Part shown: positions 49,884 to 58,716 of the stretch, in pieces
Layout: each line of letters begins with the position of its first letter
Numbering within the stretch: position 1 is the stretch's first letter
Assembly: GCA_004562765.1 (NCBI GenBank)
Contig: SFRL01000007.1
Location: 1 to 64,000, forward strand
DNA length: 64,000 nt
Origin: a bacterium
GTDB taxonomy: Bacteria; Bacillota; Clostridia; Lachnospirales; Lachnospiraceae
Direction: 5' to 3'
Notes under the pieces: model-generated
The model's input: only the letters and a program-made list of their open reading frames with translations
Told to the model about the DNA's origin: nothing
The model's database searches: none
Made by a program: the position numbers and the translations under genes

Positions 49884-52091
49884 CTATTCGACACCGCGTC
49901 CCAGATGTCCTCTGGTAGATTCCCCGTCAAAGACAGGTTCCCGGACCGGATATCCGAGAATCTGCTGCTCATACAGCGCCAGCACCGCTCTTGTGCCGGC
50001 TTCATCCTCCACCGTAAAATCCATGCGGAGTGTCTGCGGATGGATGTTTTCCACTTCAGACCATGCCCGGTCCAAAAACAGCAGTGTCGGAACAGCATTA
50101 TAGATCACATTACAGCAGACACCGCAATAGTTTTTTACCGGCAAATGCTTTCCGTAACGGTCCACAAGCTCCAGTTTCTTTCCTTTATGATCACACCCGG
50201 AAATATTTTTATTCACACACTGGCTGCTGACCATAAAAGGCGCGTGACCGTAGATCACAAGCATGCTGCCCTCCCGGGGCAGACGCCGGAGCTCCTTTGC
50301 ATTCAATTCAAGCGGAAGTGTCCGGTTCTGATAGCCCTGCTCCCGGAAAAACGAAACCGAACGATCAGAAAATGTATAGAGCTGGCTGTCCAGCCATACA
50401 CACTCCGGAGAAACACCCATCCGGCACAAAAATCCTAAGGAATCATAGTTTTTTGCAAGAAATCCTGCAATCATATGATCTTGCTGCATATTTTGAATGC
50501 AAGACCACTGTTTTTCATAAGCATATGCTGTTTCTGCGCGAAAAACAGACGGCAATGCAAGCAACAGTTTTTTTCCTGTGTCTGCGCATTGTTTTGCTGC
50601 CCGTCTGACTGCATCACATAACTGCTCCTGCGAAAAACTCTGCAGCTGCAGCGCAACTGTTTGGATATAGTCTTTTTCCGCACAGACGGTTAGCTGATCC
50701 AACGTATCACAGACAGCCAGCAGCTGATCTGTGTGAAGCGTCTCTAAATCATTAAACGAATGGCCTCTCGAAAAATCTTCCTGCACGATTGCCATTCCGG
50801 CTCTCCGATGCTTTTGCAGCAATTGCTCTTTCAGTTGTTCGAGTGCTTCACGCCGCACTGTCTTCAGAAATTGTTTTGGAATAAAACAGTTTTCATCCAG
50901 ATCGATCTGCAAGGTCGAAAACAGGAAATCCGTATCACCGGTCTGCCGCAGTACCTTCTCAATATCTGCGGACTGCGCCGGCGCATTTTTTGCAGGCTGT
51001 ATCTCACCGCCATATACGGTGACCTCCTGTCCACTTACAACATCCGCTACGGTAAGACTGATCCGGCTTCCCAATTTACATACACATGTTCCGGCCACCA
51101 TACGTTTTTTGTCTTCCGTCACGCGCTCAATTGCGGACTGTTCCAACGTATGTTTCGGACTGTGCAGGCTCATCATCTCCCTGCCTTTTTCCCCGCGCAG
51201 ATAACCGGCAGTAAAGCCGCTGCGGTTTCCCAGCTCCATGAGTGCTCTGCGGTCTTCTTCTGCAACTGTTCCGTTTTCTGCCTGCCCGGATTCCAGAAGA
51301 TCCAGATATTTGCGATAGATCCTTGTCACCCCGGCAGCATACTGGGTCTGCTTCATGCGTCCTTCGATCTTTAAGGAGCTGACGCCGGCATCCATAAGCA
51401 CCGGAAGCAGATCAATGGCACACAGATCCTTCGGACTGAGCGGATACAATTCACCTTTTGTCAGCACCCGCCCTTCGTCTGCTACGTTGTAGGGAAGCCT
51501 GCACGGCTGGGCACAGCGTCCGCGATTTCCGCTGCGTCCGCCCAGCATACTGCTGAACAGACACTGTCCGGAATAGCAGTAACAGAGCGCTCCGTGTACA
51601 AAACATTCCAGTTCGATGTCAACGGTCTCATGCACCCGGCGTATCTCGTCGATCGACAGTTCGCGCGCCAGCACGATCCGGTCCGCGCCTGCCTCTTTCC
51701 AGAATCGCGCACCTTCCGCTCCCGTGATCGTCATCTGTGTGCTAGCGTGCAGCTCCAGTCCCGGAAAATGTTTTTTTATAAATGAAAACACACCTGCATC
51801 CTGTACGATGACAGCATCCAGTCCATGCTCATAGTAAGGAAGCAGATATCTGTAAAGCTGTTCTTCCAGCTCCCGGTTTTTCAAAAGCGTATTGACGGTC
51901 AGATGCAGCTTCTTATCGTGAAGATGCAGATAATCAATTGCATATAACAGCTCATCTTCTGTAAAGTTTTTTGCGTATGCCCTGGCCCCGAACTGTCCGC
52001 CGCCCACATACACCGCGTCCGCGCCTGCCGCGCATACCGCCTTTAGAGTCTCCAGCGAGCCTGCCGGTGCCAGCAATTCCATTTTTTTCAT
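49884..52091 (-). CDS. U32-family peptidase-like protein (RlhA/TrhP type)
   Basis: A 735-residue member of the U32 group. The N-terminal barrel starts MKKMELLAPAGSLETLKAVC and contains ELECFVHGALCYCYSGQC, GNRGRCAQPC with the conserved Cys residues, and SLKIEGRMKQTQYAAGVTRIY; a long C-terminal extension (DUF3656-like) follows. Relatives RlhA and TrhP take part in hydroxylation of 23S rRNA and tRNA; others are called collagenases. The start at 52091 fits an AGGA site; an ATG three codons upstream sits too near it. Confidence 0.85.
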   Translation of the reverse strand: MKKMELLAPAGSLETLKAVCAAGADAVYVGGGQFGARAYAKNFTEDELLYAIDYLHLHDKKLHLTVNTLLKNRELEEQLYRYLLPYYEHGLDAVIVQDAGVFSFIKKHFPGLELHASTQMTITGAEGARFWKEAGADRIVLARELSIDEIRRVHETVDIELECFVHGALCYCYSGQCLFSSMLGGRSGNRGRCAQPCRLPYNVADEGRVLTKGELYPLSPKDLCAIDLLPVLMDAGVSSLKIEGRMKQTQYAAGVTRIYRKYLDLLESGQAENGTVAEEDRRALMELGNRSGFTAGYLRGEKGREMMSLHSPKHTLEQSAIERVTEDKKRMVAGTCVCKLGSRISLTVADVVSGQEVTVYGGEIQPAKNAPAQSADIEKVLRQTGDTDFLFSTLQIDLDENCFIPKQFLKTVRREALEQLKEQLLQKHRRAGMAIVQEDFSRGHSFNDLETLHTDQLLAVCDTLDQLTVCAEKDYIQTVALQLQSFSQEQLCDAVRRAAKQCADTGKKLLLALPSVFRAETAYAYEKQWSCIQNMQQDHMIAGFLAKNYDSLGFLCRMGVSPECVWLDSQLYTFSDRSVSFFREQGYQNRTLPLELNAKELRRLPREGSMLVIYGHAPFMVSSQCVNKNISGCDHKGKKLELVDRYGKHLPVKNYCGVCCNVIYNAVPTLLFLDRAWSEVENIHPQTLRMDFTVEDEAGTRAVLALYEQQILGYPVREPVFDGESTRGHLGRGVE

Positions 52092-52112
52092 ATCATTCAT
52101 CCTGTTTTACAA

Positions 52113-52143
52113 AGTATAAAAGGGGGCGCGTGTTTCGTCCCCC
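52113..52143 (-). terminator. Terminator between zapA and the U32 gene
   Basis: On the minus strand GGGGG (52139-52143) pairs with CCCCC (52122-52126) around a twelve-base loop and is followed by TTTTATAC. Confidence 0.6.
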
Positions 52144-52155
52144 AGTAAGAAATAA

Positions 52156-52629
52156 CTATTTTAACAAAACTTCCTCGAGATCGGCGGTCAGCCGCTCATT
52201 TTTCTGTGTCAGTTCGCGATTCTCCTTTTCCAATGCTTCGATCTGTCCCTGCATCTGCTCATTCTGCGTCTTTACAAGCTCCAGTCTGGAATTGGCTTCC
52301 GAGATCTTTCCGTTTGCTTCATCAAGCTGCATCTGCGCATCTACAAGCTGATGCTTGAGATCAAAGATCTCTTTTTCCAGCTCTGAAAACTTGGAACCGG
52401 CACTGCCCGCCTGTTCCTTCGCTTTAAAATAATCATCGGCAAGATTGAGCTGCAGCATGATATTTTTCATATCCTGCGGGATCCGCTTATATGCATCCTG
52501 CTGATTCATTTCCGTGATCTTCTGGTTGATGTATGCGGCGACACGCTGCAGATATTCTTCTTCCTCAAAACCGCTCAGATTGTATTCTTTTTTATCGATG
52601 ACTACTACCGTACTCGCTTTTGTTGACAT
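52156..52629 (-). CDS. zapA: Cell division protein ZapA
   Basis: A 157-residue protein with a ZapA domain at about residues 5-95 (VVVIDKKEYNLSGFEEEEYL, YINQKITEMNQ, LNLADDYFKA), then a long coiled coil rich in Glu, Gln and Leu to the end. ZapA cross-links FtsZ filaments. It is longer than typical ZapA owing to the coiled coil, as in other clostridia. It lies between ruvB and the U32 gene. Confidence 0.88.
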   Translation of the reverse strand: MSTKASTVVVIDKKEYNLSGFEEEEYLQRVAAYINQKITEMNQQDAYKRIPQDMKNIMLQLNLADDYFKAKEQAGSAGSKFSELEKEIFDLKHQLVDAQMQLDEANGKISEANSRLELVKTQNEQMQGQIEALEKENRELTQKNERLTADLEEVLLK

Positions 52630-52682
52630 ATGTTCTCCTCCTGTTGCTATCTATATTATCTATTTTCATCCAAAAAAGCAAC

Positions 52683-53678
52683 TCACATCGGCAGACCGAA
52701 GTGCCTGTAACAGTATTCCGTCACAACACGCCCCTTCGGTGTGCGGTTGATGAAGCCGTTCATGACCAGATACGGCTCGTAGACATCTTCGATCGTTCCC
52801 GCATCCTCACCGATTGCCGCAGCCAGTGTGTCGAGACCCACCGGACCGCCGGAAAACTTCTCGATGATCGTCATGAGCAGTTTCCGGTCACTGTTGTCCA
52901 GCCCCATCTTGTCTACTTCCAACAGATCCAGCGCAAAACTCGCCACTTCCTCTGTGATCTTCCCGTCATATTTTACCTGCGCGAAATCACGTACACGCTT
53001 CAGCAGACGATTGGCCAGACGCGGCGTTCCCCGCGAACGTCTCGCAAGCTCAAAGGCACCTGCCTCATCGATCTCTACGCCGAGCTTCACCGCGGAATGC
53101 TGAATGATCGTTTTCAACTCATCCACCGTATAATATTCCAGATGATGAATGACACCAAAACGATCACGCAGCGGGGCAGATAATAATCCCGCACGGGTTG
53201 TCGCGCCCACCAGTGTAAATTTGGGCAGATCCAGACGGATCGATCGTGCAGTCGCACCTTTTCCGATCATAATATCGATCGCATAGTCCTCCATTGCCGG
53301 ATAGAGCACTTCCTCCACCTGACGGTTGAGCCGGTGGATCTCATCGACGAACAACAGATCGCCTTCCGCCAGATTGCTTAAGATCGCAGCCATCTCACCG
53401 GGTTTTGCGATCGCCGGACCGGAAGTGATCTTTACATGCACACCCATCTCGTTTGCGATGATGCCGGCAAGTGTTGTCTTTCCGAGACCCGGCGGTCCGT
53501 AAAACAATACATGGTCTAACGGTTCACCGCGCTTTTTTGCAGCCTCGATATAAACCTTCAGGTTGGTCTTTGCCTTCTCCTGACCGATATAGTCTTTCAG
53601 GCGCTGGGGACGCAGATTTTTTTCAACTTTTATGTCTTCTTCCTGAATTTCTGTGGATATCACTTTTCGATTATTCAT
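52683..53678 (-). CDS. ruvB: Holliday junction branch migration helicase RuvB
   Basis: A 331-residue AAA+ motor. Visible are the N-terminal [19 protein letters not shown], Walker [16 protein letters not shown] (about 60-75), Walker [31 protein letters not shown] and a C-terminal winged helix ([15 protein letters not shown]). It drives branch migration with RuvA, encoded directly upstream. Confidence 0.98.
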   Translation of the reverse strand: MNNRKVISTEIQEEDIKVEKNLRPQRLKDYIGQEKAKTNLKVYIEAAKKRGEPLDHVLFYGPPGLGKTTLAGIIANEMGVHVKITSGPAIAKPGEMAAILSNLAEGDLLFVDEIHRLNRQVEEVLYPAMEDYAIDIMIGKGATARSIRLDLPKFTLVGATTRAGLLSAPLRDRFGVIHHLEYYTVDELKTIIQHSAVKLGVEIDEAGAFELARRSRGTPRLANRLLKRVRDFAQVKYDGKITEEVASFALDLLEVDKMGLDNSDRKLLMTIIEKFSGGPVGLDTLAAAIGEDAGTIEDVYEPYLVMNGFINRTPKGRVVTEYCYRHFGLPM

Positions 53679-53706
53679 GGGTGCTCCTGTATCTGTGTTT
53701 TATCAT

Positions 53707-54318
53707 TTATATGAACGCCATGTTCTTGAGGGCCAGCTTGAGGATCTCCTCCACATCCGATTCCGGCGTGATCTCAATACCGGCAAGCACGGAAGATGCC
53801 TCCGACGCGGAATAGCCAAGTGACGTAAGCGCCAGAAGCGCCTCCTGACGCACCCCTTTTTCCAGCTCGATCGCAGGGTTTTTCACAAGCTCATCCTTCG
53901 GAGAGAATGCATCCTCCAGCTTCAGCTTATCCTTCAATTCCAACACCACCCGCTGTGCTGTCTTGGCACCGATGCCGGGAGCCTTGGAGATTGCTTTTGC
54001 ATCGTCTGCGACCACCGCAAAGCGCAGATCATCCGGTGTCAGGACAGACAGGATCGCCAGCGCTCCCTTCGGACCTACACCATTTACACTGATCAGCAGT
54101 TTAAATACACGCAGATCGTCTTTGGTGAGAAAACCGAACAGCGCAAGACCGTCCTCCTTGACCTGAAAATAGATATACATTTTGATCTCCGCACCGATCT
54201 CAGGCAGATACTCAAATGTCTGTCCTGAAATATATACCTGAAACCCGATCCCATGATTGTCTATGGTCACGGATTCCTCATCCATATCCGCTAACGTTCC
54301 CTTGATGTACTGAATCAT
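53707..54318 (-). CDS. ruvA: Holliday junction DNA-binding protein RuvA
   Basis: A 203-residue RuvA. The N-terminal OB domain (MIQYIKGTLADMDEESVTID) is followed by tandem helix-hairpin-helix motifs (LISVNGVGPKGALAILS and ISKAPGIGAKTAQRVVLEL) and a C-terminal domain III (ALTSLGYSASEASSVL). Its ATG overlaps the stop of the Gx transporter gene (ATGA), so repair and transporter genes share a transcript. Confidence 0.97.
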   Translation of the reverse strand: MIQYIKGTLADMDEESVTIDNHGIGFQVYISGQTFEYLPEIGAEIKMYIYFQVKEDGLALFGFLTKDDLRVFKLLISVNGVGPKGALAILSVLTPDDLRFAVVADDAKAISKAPGIGAKTAQRVVLELKDKLKLEDAFSPKDELVKNPAIELEKGVRQEALLALTSLGYSASEASSVLAGIEITPESDVEEILKLALKNMAFI

Positions 54319-54893
54319 ATGCTTTCCTTTCTATGATCAAACCCCTGTAATATCACCGGAGGCAGTCGTTTTAAGACTCCTGATGCCGTCACACCGATCA
54401 GAACTCCCGTCGCCATTCCAACGAGGAACAGCACCGGCAGATAATAAAGGATCCGATAATTTTCCACAACAAGCGCAGCTACCAGAAACTGCCCGACATT
54501 ATGGGCGATACCGCCGGCTGCACTGACACTGATCAGATGCAGCTGTCCGGTCTTTTTTATCGCAACCATAACGATCAGACTGAGCAGTGCCCCTGCCAGA
54601 CTGTACAATATACTGTAGAGATTTCCCAAAAAGAATCCTGCCAGCAGTACGCGGGAGAATGAGACCAGCGCCGCATCTCTCCAGTCACTGAGATAAAGAA
54701 CACCTACCATGACCACATTCGCCAGTCCCAGTTTCACGCCCGGAATGCCGATCGGGATCGGGATCAGCGCCTCCACATAACTGCAGATCATCGCCAGCGC
54801 CAGACACAACCCGAGATATGCAATTTTTCCTGTGGTCAGAGAAGTCTGCTTTCTTCGATGACCACCTGATCTATTATCCGCTGATGGAATCAT
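54315..54893 (-). CDS. Gx transporter / heptaprenyl diphosphate synthase component I-like protein
   Basis: A 192-residue integral membrane protein with about five helices and the conserved N-terminal block IPIPIGIPGVKLGLANVV followed by FSRVLLAGFFLGNL. It is annotated in the Gx transporter / Hpre_diP_synt_I family. It is regularly found next to NusG-domain-II and ApbE proteins; the substrate is unknown. The ATG at 54893 is preceded by GAGG and overlaps the NusG-II gene by 20 bases. Isoprenoid synthase activity is unlikely from the fold. Confidence 0.8.
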   Translation of the reverse strand: MIPSADNRSGGHRRKQTSLTTGKIAYLGLCLALAMICSYVEALIPIPIGIPGVKLGLANVVMVGVLYLSDWRDAALVSFSRVLLAGFFLGNLYSILYSLAGALLSLIVMVAIKKTGQLHLISVSAAGGIAHNVGQFLVAALVVENYRILYYLPVLFLVGMATGVLIGVTASGVLKRLPPVILQGFDHRKESI

Positions 54894-55251
54894 ATTCCTC
54901 TTTTTTTCCTCCAATGACTTCCACAACCAGCTTGTGCGGCAGACAAACGATCGTCTGTCTGTCACGGAAAATTGCCCCCTGATGCATACACAGCTTGTCG
55001 GGACAATCCGCATCTTTCATATATGCAGAACCGTTTTCTATGACGATCACATTCGCAATCCTGCCCTCCAGTTCGATAGGGATCTCCTGTGGTTCACGCA
55101 AGGTATATGTGCCATAAAGCTGCCCGTCCACTGTGATCGTGATCTTACTTCCTCTTTCTGAGAAACGGTAGATACCGATCGTCAGCAGCATGCCGAATAG
55201 AAACAATGAGGCGAGAAACAGGCAGTCCCTCATACCAAATTTTCGATTCAT
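54874..55251 (-). CDS. NusG domain II-containing exported protein
   Basis: A 125-residue protein with an N-terminal membrane anchor (about 9-28) and an extracytoplasmic NusG domain II (about 35-115) bearing the pattern MKDADCPDKLCMHQG with two conserved Cys. This family is associated with Gx transporters, ApbE and extracellular electron-transfer clusters. Its exact role is not established. Confidence 0.82.
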   Translation of the reverse strand: MNRKFGMRDCLFLASLFLFGMLLTIGIYRFSERGSKITITVDGQLYGTYTLREPQEIPIELEGRIANVIVIENGSAYMKDADCPDKLCMHQGAIFRDRQTIVCLPHKLVVEVIGGKKEEYDSISG

Positions 55252-55272
55252 CTTTTCGTCCCATCCCGGTCT

Positions 55273-56754
55273 CTATACGCACATTTCGCCCAGATAATAA
55301 AAGCCCTTACATTCTACCAGCTTCACATCCACGATCCTTCCGATCAGTGATTCATCCGCGTGCGGAGTTTCGCCGGATACCCCATCCGAAAAGCATGAGA
55401 AATGAACGACCGAATTGTTGGACAGCCGTCCGGTTAAAAGTGTGCTGTCATGCTCATTGACCTGCTCTACCAGCACCGGAAGAGTGGCACCCTCCAGCTC
55501 CTTTGCCTTCTCGGATGCGATCTTCTGAACTTCTTTTAAGAGCAGATCAAAGTTCTCCTTCACTTCTTCCTCCGGAACCTGATCTTCCATTTCCGCCGCA
55601 GGTGTTCCGGAGCGTTTGGAATAAATAAACGTAAATGCACTGTCATAGCGCACTTTTTGTACTACATCCAGTGTCTCCAAAAAGTCTTCCCTGGTCTCGC
55701 CGGGAAATCCTACGATGATATCTGTTGTGATAGCAATGTCCGGGATAGCCGCCCGCAGTTTTTCCACAAGTGCCAGATACTGCTCCTTATCATAATGACG
55801 GTTCATCTTCTTTAAGATACGGCTGCTTCCGGACTGCAGCGGCAGATGCATATGCTTACAGATCTTTTTTGACTGTGCCATGACCCGGATCAGTTCATCG
55901 GAGAGATCCTTCGGATGTGAGGTCATAAAACGGATGCGCTCCAAACCGTCAATTTTTTCAATTTCCTGCAACAGTTCAGCGAATGTTATCGGCTGCTCCA
56001 GATTTTTGCCATAGGAATTGACATTCTGTCCCAGCAGCATCACTTCCACAACACCGTCGGCAACCAGCCGTTCGATCTCACGGATAATATCTTTCGGTTC
56101 ACGGCTTCGCTCACGCCCGCGCACGTAGGGAACAATACAATAGCTGCAGAAATTGTTGCAGCCGAACATGATATTGACACCGGATTTGAATCTGTATTTC
56201 CGCTCCACGGGGAGATCCTCCACGATCTCTGTCGTATCCTCCCAGATGTCGACAACAAGCTGCTTTTCTGTCAGCGCGCGCACCACAAGTTCCGCAAATT
56301 TAAAAATATTGTGTGTGCCGAAGATCAGATTCACAAAGCGGTAATCCTTCTTTAACCGCTCGACCACATGCGCCTCCTGCATCATACAGCCGCATAGTGC
56401 GATCATCATCTCCGGGTTCTTTTTCTTGTAATTGCCCAGTGTTCCGAGCCTTCCGTACACTTTATTGTTTGCGTTTTCCCGCACCGTGCACGTATTGTAG
56501 ATCACAAAATCCGCTTCCTCCGTATCGACCTGCACATATCCGATCGTATCCAGAATACCGCGCAGCTTCTCGGAATCTCTGGCATTCATCTGACACCCGA
56601 ACGTTTCTACATGAGCTGTCAGTTTTCGTCCGCAGGCTTTTTCGCGTTCTTTGATCAGACGCTTTGCCAGATCCATATAATAAAACTGGCGCTGCGGCTC
56701 CATCACCGGAGCCCCTGCATCCATACTAATTTGCGTGTTTCTCGTTTTTTCCAT
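55273..56754 (-). CDS. miaB: tRNA-2-methylthio-N6-dimethylallyladenosine synthase MiaB
   Basis: A 493-residue methylthiotransferase. In order: the UPF0004 domain (HVETFGCQMNARDSEKLRG, CTVRENANNKVYGRLG, CGCMMQEAHV), the radical SAM motif FGCNNFCSYCIVPYVRGRE and a C-terminal TRAM domain. The GCQMN and RGRERSR segments mark MiaB rather than RimO. It adds a methylthio group at A37 of tRNAs reading UNN codons. Its start overlaps the DUF896 gene by 29 bases. Confidence 0.96.
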   Translation of the reverse strand: MEKTRNTQISMDAGAPVMEPQRQFYYMDLAKRLIKEREKACGRKLTAHVETFGCQMNARDSEKLRGILDTIGYVQVDTEEADFVIYNTCTVRENANNKVYGRLGTLGNYKKKNPEMMIALCGCMMQEAHVVERLKKDYRFVNLIFGTHNIFKFAELVVRALTEKQLVVDIWEDTTEIVEDLPVERKYRFKSGVNIMFGCNNFCSYCIVPYVRGRERSREPKDIIREIERLVADGVVEVMLLGQNVNSYGKNLEQPITFAELLQEIEKIDGLERIRFMTSHPKDLSDELIRVMAQSKKICKHMHLPLQSGSSRILKKMNRHYDKEQYLALVEKLRAAIPDIAITTDIIVGFPGETREDFLETLDVVQKVRYDSAFTFIYSKRSGTPAAEMEDQVPEEEVKENFDLLLKEVQKIASEKAKELEGATLPVLVEQVNEHDSTLLTGRLSNNSVVHFSCFSDGVSGETPHADESLIGRIVDVKLVECKGFYYLGEMCV

Positions 56755-56953
56755 ATTTTTCTCCTAAATTTTCAATTGTTCCGTCTTTATTTATCATGTC
56801 AATATTGTTTAACTGTCCTCTGATATTGGCACGTATCGCAGCCAGATACTCTGCCCGCAGCTTTGCCTGCTCTTCTTTTTCAGCCGCAGTCAGACCTTCT
56901 GCCTGTGATTTATGATACAGCTCGTTGATACGGGCGATCCTGCTTTCATTCAT
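56726..56953 (-). CDS. DUF896 small protein (YnzC-like)
   Basis: A 75-residue helical protein starting MNESRIARINELYHKSQAEG and continuing LTAAEKEEQAKLRAEYL and IRGQLNNI, the complete DUF896/UPF0291 pattern. Related Bacillus proteins (YnzC, YneF-like neighbours) lie near lexA/yneA; here the gene is instead first in the miaB transcript. Its function is unknown. The ATG at 56953 has AAGGAG seven bases ahead. Confidence 0.9.
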   Translation of the reverse strand: MNESRIARINELYHKSQAEGLTAAEKEEQAKLRAEYLAAIRANIRGQLNNIDMINKDGTIENLGEKYGKNEKHAN

Positions 56954-57011
56954 TGCTCTGCTCCTTCTTACGTTTATCGCATTTACCTTACGGAAAATAT
57001 AATCATTTTGT

Positions 57012-57040
57012 ATCATACCACAACAAAAGCCCGCACGCAA
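57012..57040 (-). promoter_or_regulatory. Promoter of the DUF896-miaB operon
   Basis: On the minus strand TTGCGT (57035-57040) and TATGAT (57012-57017) are spaced by 17 bases. It is back to back with the apbE promoter. Confidence 0.7.
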
Positions 57041-57079
57041 TTCAAGATTACATGCAGTCATCGGAAATCGGCAACCCAC

Positions 57080-57108
57080 TTGACTTCAAATGTTGATTCC
57101 GATAATCT
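57080..57108 (+). promoter_or_regulatory. Promoter of apbE
   Basis: TTGACT (57080-57085) and TAATCT (57103-57108) are spaced by 17 bases, about 35 bases upstream of the apbE start. Confidence 0.65.
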
Positions 57109-57141
57109 AGAGATATCAATTATTTTTGTGAGGTATTTCCC

Positions 57142-58137
57142 ATGAATCAGATCAATCACGACAAACGAAAAAAGATCATGCTGGCACTCATCCTTGCAAC
57201 AATTATTGTAATCATTACCTTTGTTTACAATAATTACATCAAGGATCCGGAACCGCTCGCAAAGAACGGCTTCTATTTCAACACCGTCATCGCGATCCAG
57301 TTAAATGACACGATCGATGAAGCTCTGATCGATGACTGTTTCGCACTGGCCGACACCTATGAACATTATTTCAGCCGCACACTGGAAGACAGTGATATCT
57401 ACCGGATCAATCATGCAGGCGGATCGCCCGTTGAAGTGCACGACGAAACGGCGGAACTGATCCGGGCCGGTATCAAATACGGCGAATTGAGCAACGGTGT
57501 CTTTGATATCACCATCGGAGCGCTCACGGATCTGTGGGATATCCCAAACAATACAGGCGTGATTCCCGATCAGGAAGCGATCAAAAAAGCGATTGATACA
57601 GTCGATTATACGCAGATCGTCCTGGACGGAAACACCGTCACCCTGAAAGATCCGAATGCAAAACTGGATCTCGGCGGTATCGCTAAGGGCTTTGCGGCAG
57701 ACGAGATGAAAAAATATCTGAATGCCCACGGCGCGCGTGAAGGATTTATCAATCTCGGCGGCAATGTACTGACACTCGGTGAAAAATCAGACGGTTCATC
57801 CTACCGCATCGGTATCCGCAAGCCCTTCAGCGAGGAAGGCGAGACGATCACCGCGGTGGAGGTCAAAGATCAAAGTATCGTGACATCCGGACGCTATGAG
57901 CGCTATTTCGAGAAGGACGGACACATCTATCATCACATTCTCGATCCCTTTACCGGGTATCCCTATGACAATGACCTGAATGGTGTCACGATCCTGTCCG
58001 ACTCTTCCATGGAAGGTGATGCCCTGAGCACGATCTGCTTTGCGCTCGGCATGGAAAAAGGCATGGAATTCATTCAATCCATGCCCAATGTGAATGCTGT
58101 TTTTATTGATACGGATAATTTCTATTTTTGTTCATAG
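57142..58137 (+). CDS. apbE: FAD:protein FMN transferase (ApbE family)
   Basis: A 331-residue protein with an N-terminal membrane anchor (about 11-30) but no lipobox. The ApbE domain shows DLGGIAKGFAADEMKKYL, FINLGGNVLTLGEK and YHHILDPFTGYPYD. ApbE attaches FMN covalently to Thr of flavoproteins outside the membrane, as in Rnf/Nqr subunits and extracellular reductases; no target protein is encoded in this window. It is divergent from the DUF896-miaB-NusG-II-Gx set. Its last 16 bases overlap the PAS gene tail to tail. Confidence 0.93.
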   Translation: MNQINHDKRKKIMLALILATIIVIITFVYNNYIKDPEPLAKNGFYFNTVIAIQLNDTIDEALIDDCFALADTYEHYFSRTLEDSDIYRINHAGGSPVEVHDETAELIRAGIKYGELSNGVFDITIGALTDLWDIPNNTGVIPDQEAIKKAIDTVDYTQIVLDGNTVTLKDPNAKLDLGGIAKGFAADEMKKYLNAHGAREGFINLGGNVLTLGEKSDGSSYRIGIRKPFSEEGETITAVEVKDQSIVTSGRYERYFEKDGHIYHHILDPFTGYPYDNDLNGVTILSDSSMEGDALSTICFALGMEKGMEFIQSMPNVNAVFIDTDNFYFCS

Positions 58138-58583
58138 CGCTTCTCATTAATGCCATCCAATACGCGGTTGAGGCAGATATGCATCACGTCCCCTGACTCA
58201 CTTTCTATGCGTATCACATGCGCAGATACCCAGTGATATTGCCCCTGTTTGTCTTTCTGATAGATCTCCGCATATACTTCCGTCTTTCCCTGCTGAAAAC
58301 TGCGTATTAAATGTTCTCTGGAAAAACATTCAAAGAAAAGCTGCTGGTAATTCGGATGAATATTATCCATATTGTCATCGATCAGATCATCGTAGCAGCC
58401 GGTGGCAGTGATCTCATTACACAGAAATCCATCATCACGTATCATGGTATATGTATTTTTTGACAGATTTGCAAGCACGATCATCGGAAATACCTGTGAT
58501 ACTGCTTTTGTGATGTTCAGAAAATCCATATACGGTATTTCGAATTTTTCACTCAGAATTTTTGTCATTTCCCCATAAGTCAT
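58122..58583 (-). CDS. Stand-alone PAS-like sensory domain protein
   Basis: A 153-residue soluble protein whose centre and end resemble a PAS fold: SKNTYTMIRDDGFLCNEI, then YHWVSAHVIRIESESGDVMH and the ending LNRVLDGINEK. In Lachnospiraceae similar domains form the sensory part of GGDEF signalling proteins; here the output domain is missing. It may be a free-standing sensor or a remnant of a larger gene. A GGAGG site precedes the ATG at 58583. Confidence 0.55.
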   Translation of the reverse strand: MTYGEMTKILSEKFEIPYMDFLNITKAVSQVFPMIVLANLSKNTYTMIRDDGFLCNEITATGCYDDLIDDNMDNIHPNYQQLFFECFSREHLIRSFQQGKTEVYAEIYQKDKQGQYHWVSAHVIRIESESGDVMHICLNRVLDGINEKRYEQK

Positions 58584-58675
58584 ACAGATACCTCCTGGTC
58601 TTTATTCTGTCAGCATCTCGCTCTGATCATATACTTTCGTATATGTATATTTTATCATACAAACGCATATTTTTC

Positions 58676-58705
58676 CACTAAAAACGACTGCATCATTTGA
58701 TGCAG
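58676..58705 (-). terminator. Terminator of the phosphofructokinase gene
   Basis: CTGCATCA and TGATGCAG form a perfect eight-base stem and are followed on the minus strand by TCGTTTTTAGTGG. It lies eleven bases after the pfk stop codon. Confidence 0.7.
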
Positions 58706-58716
58706 CCGTAAATTTT

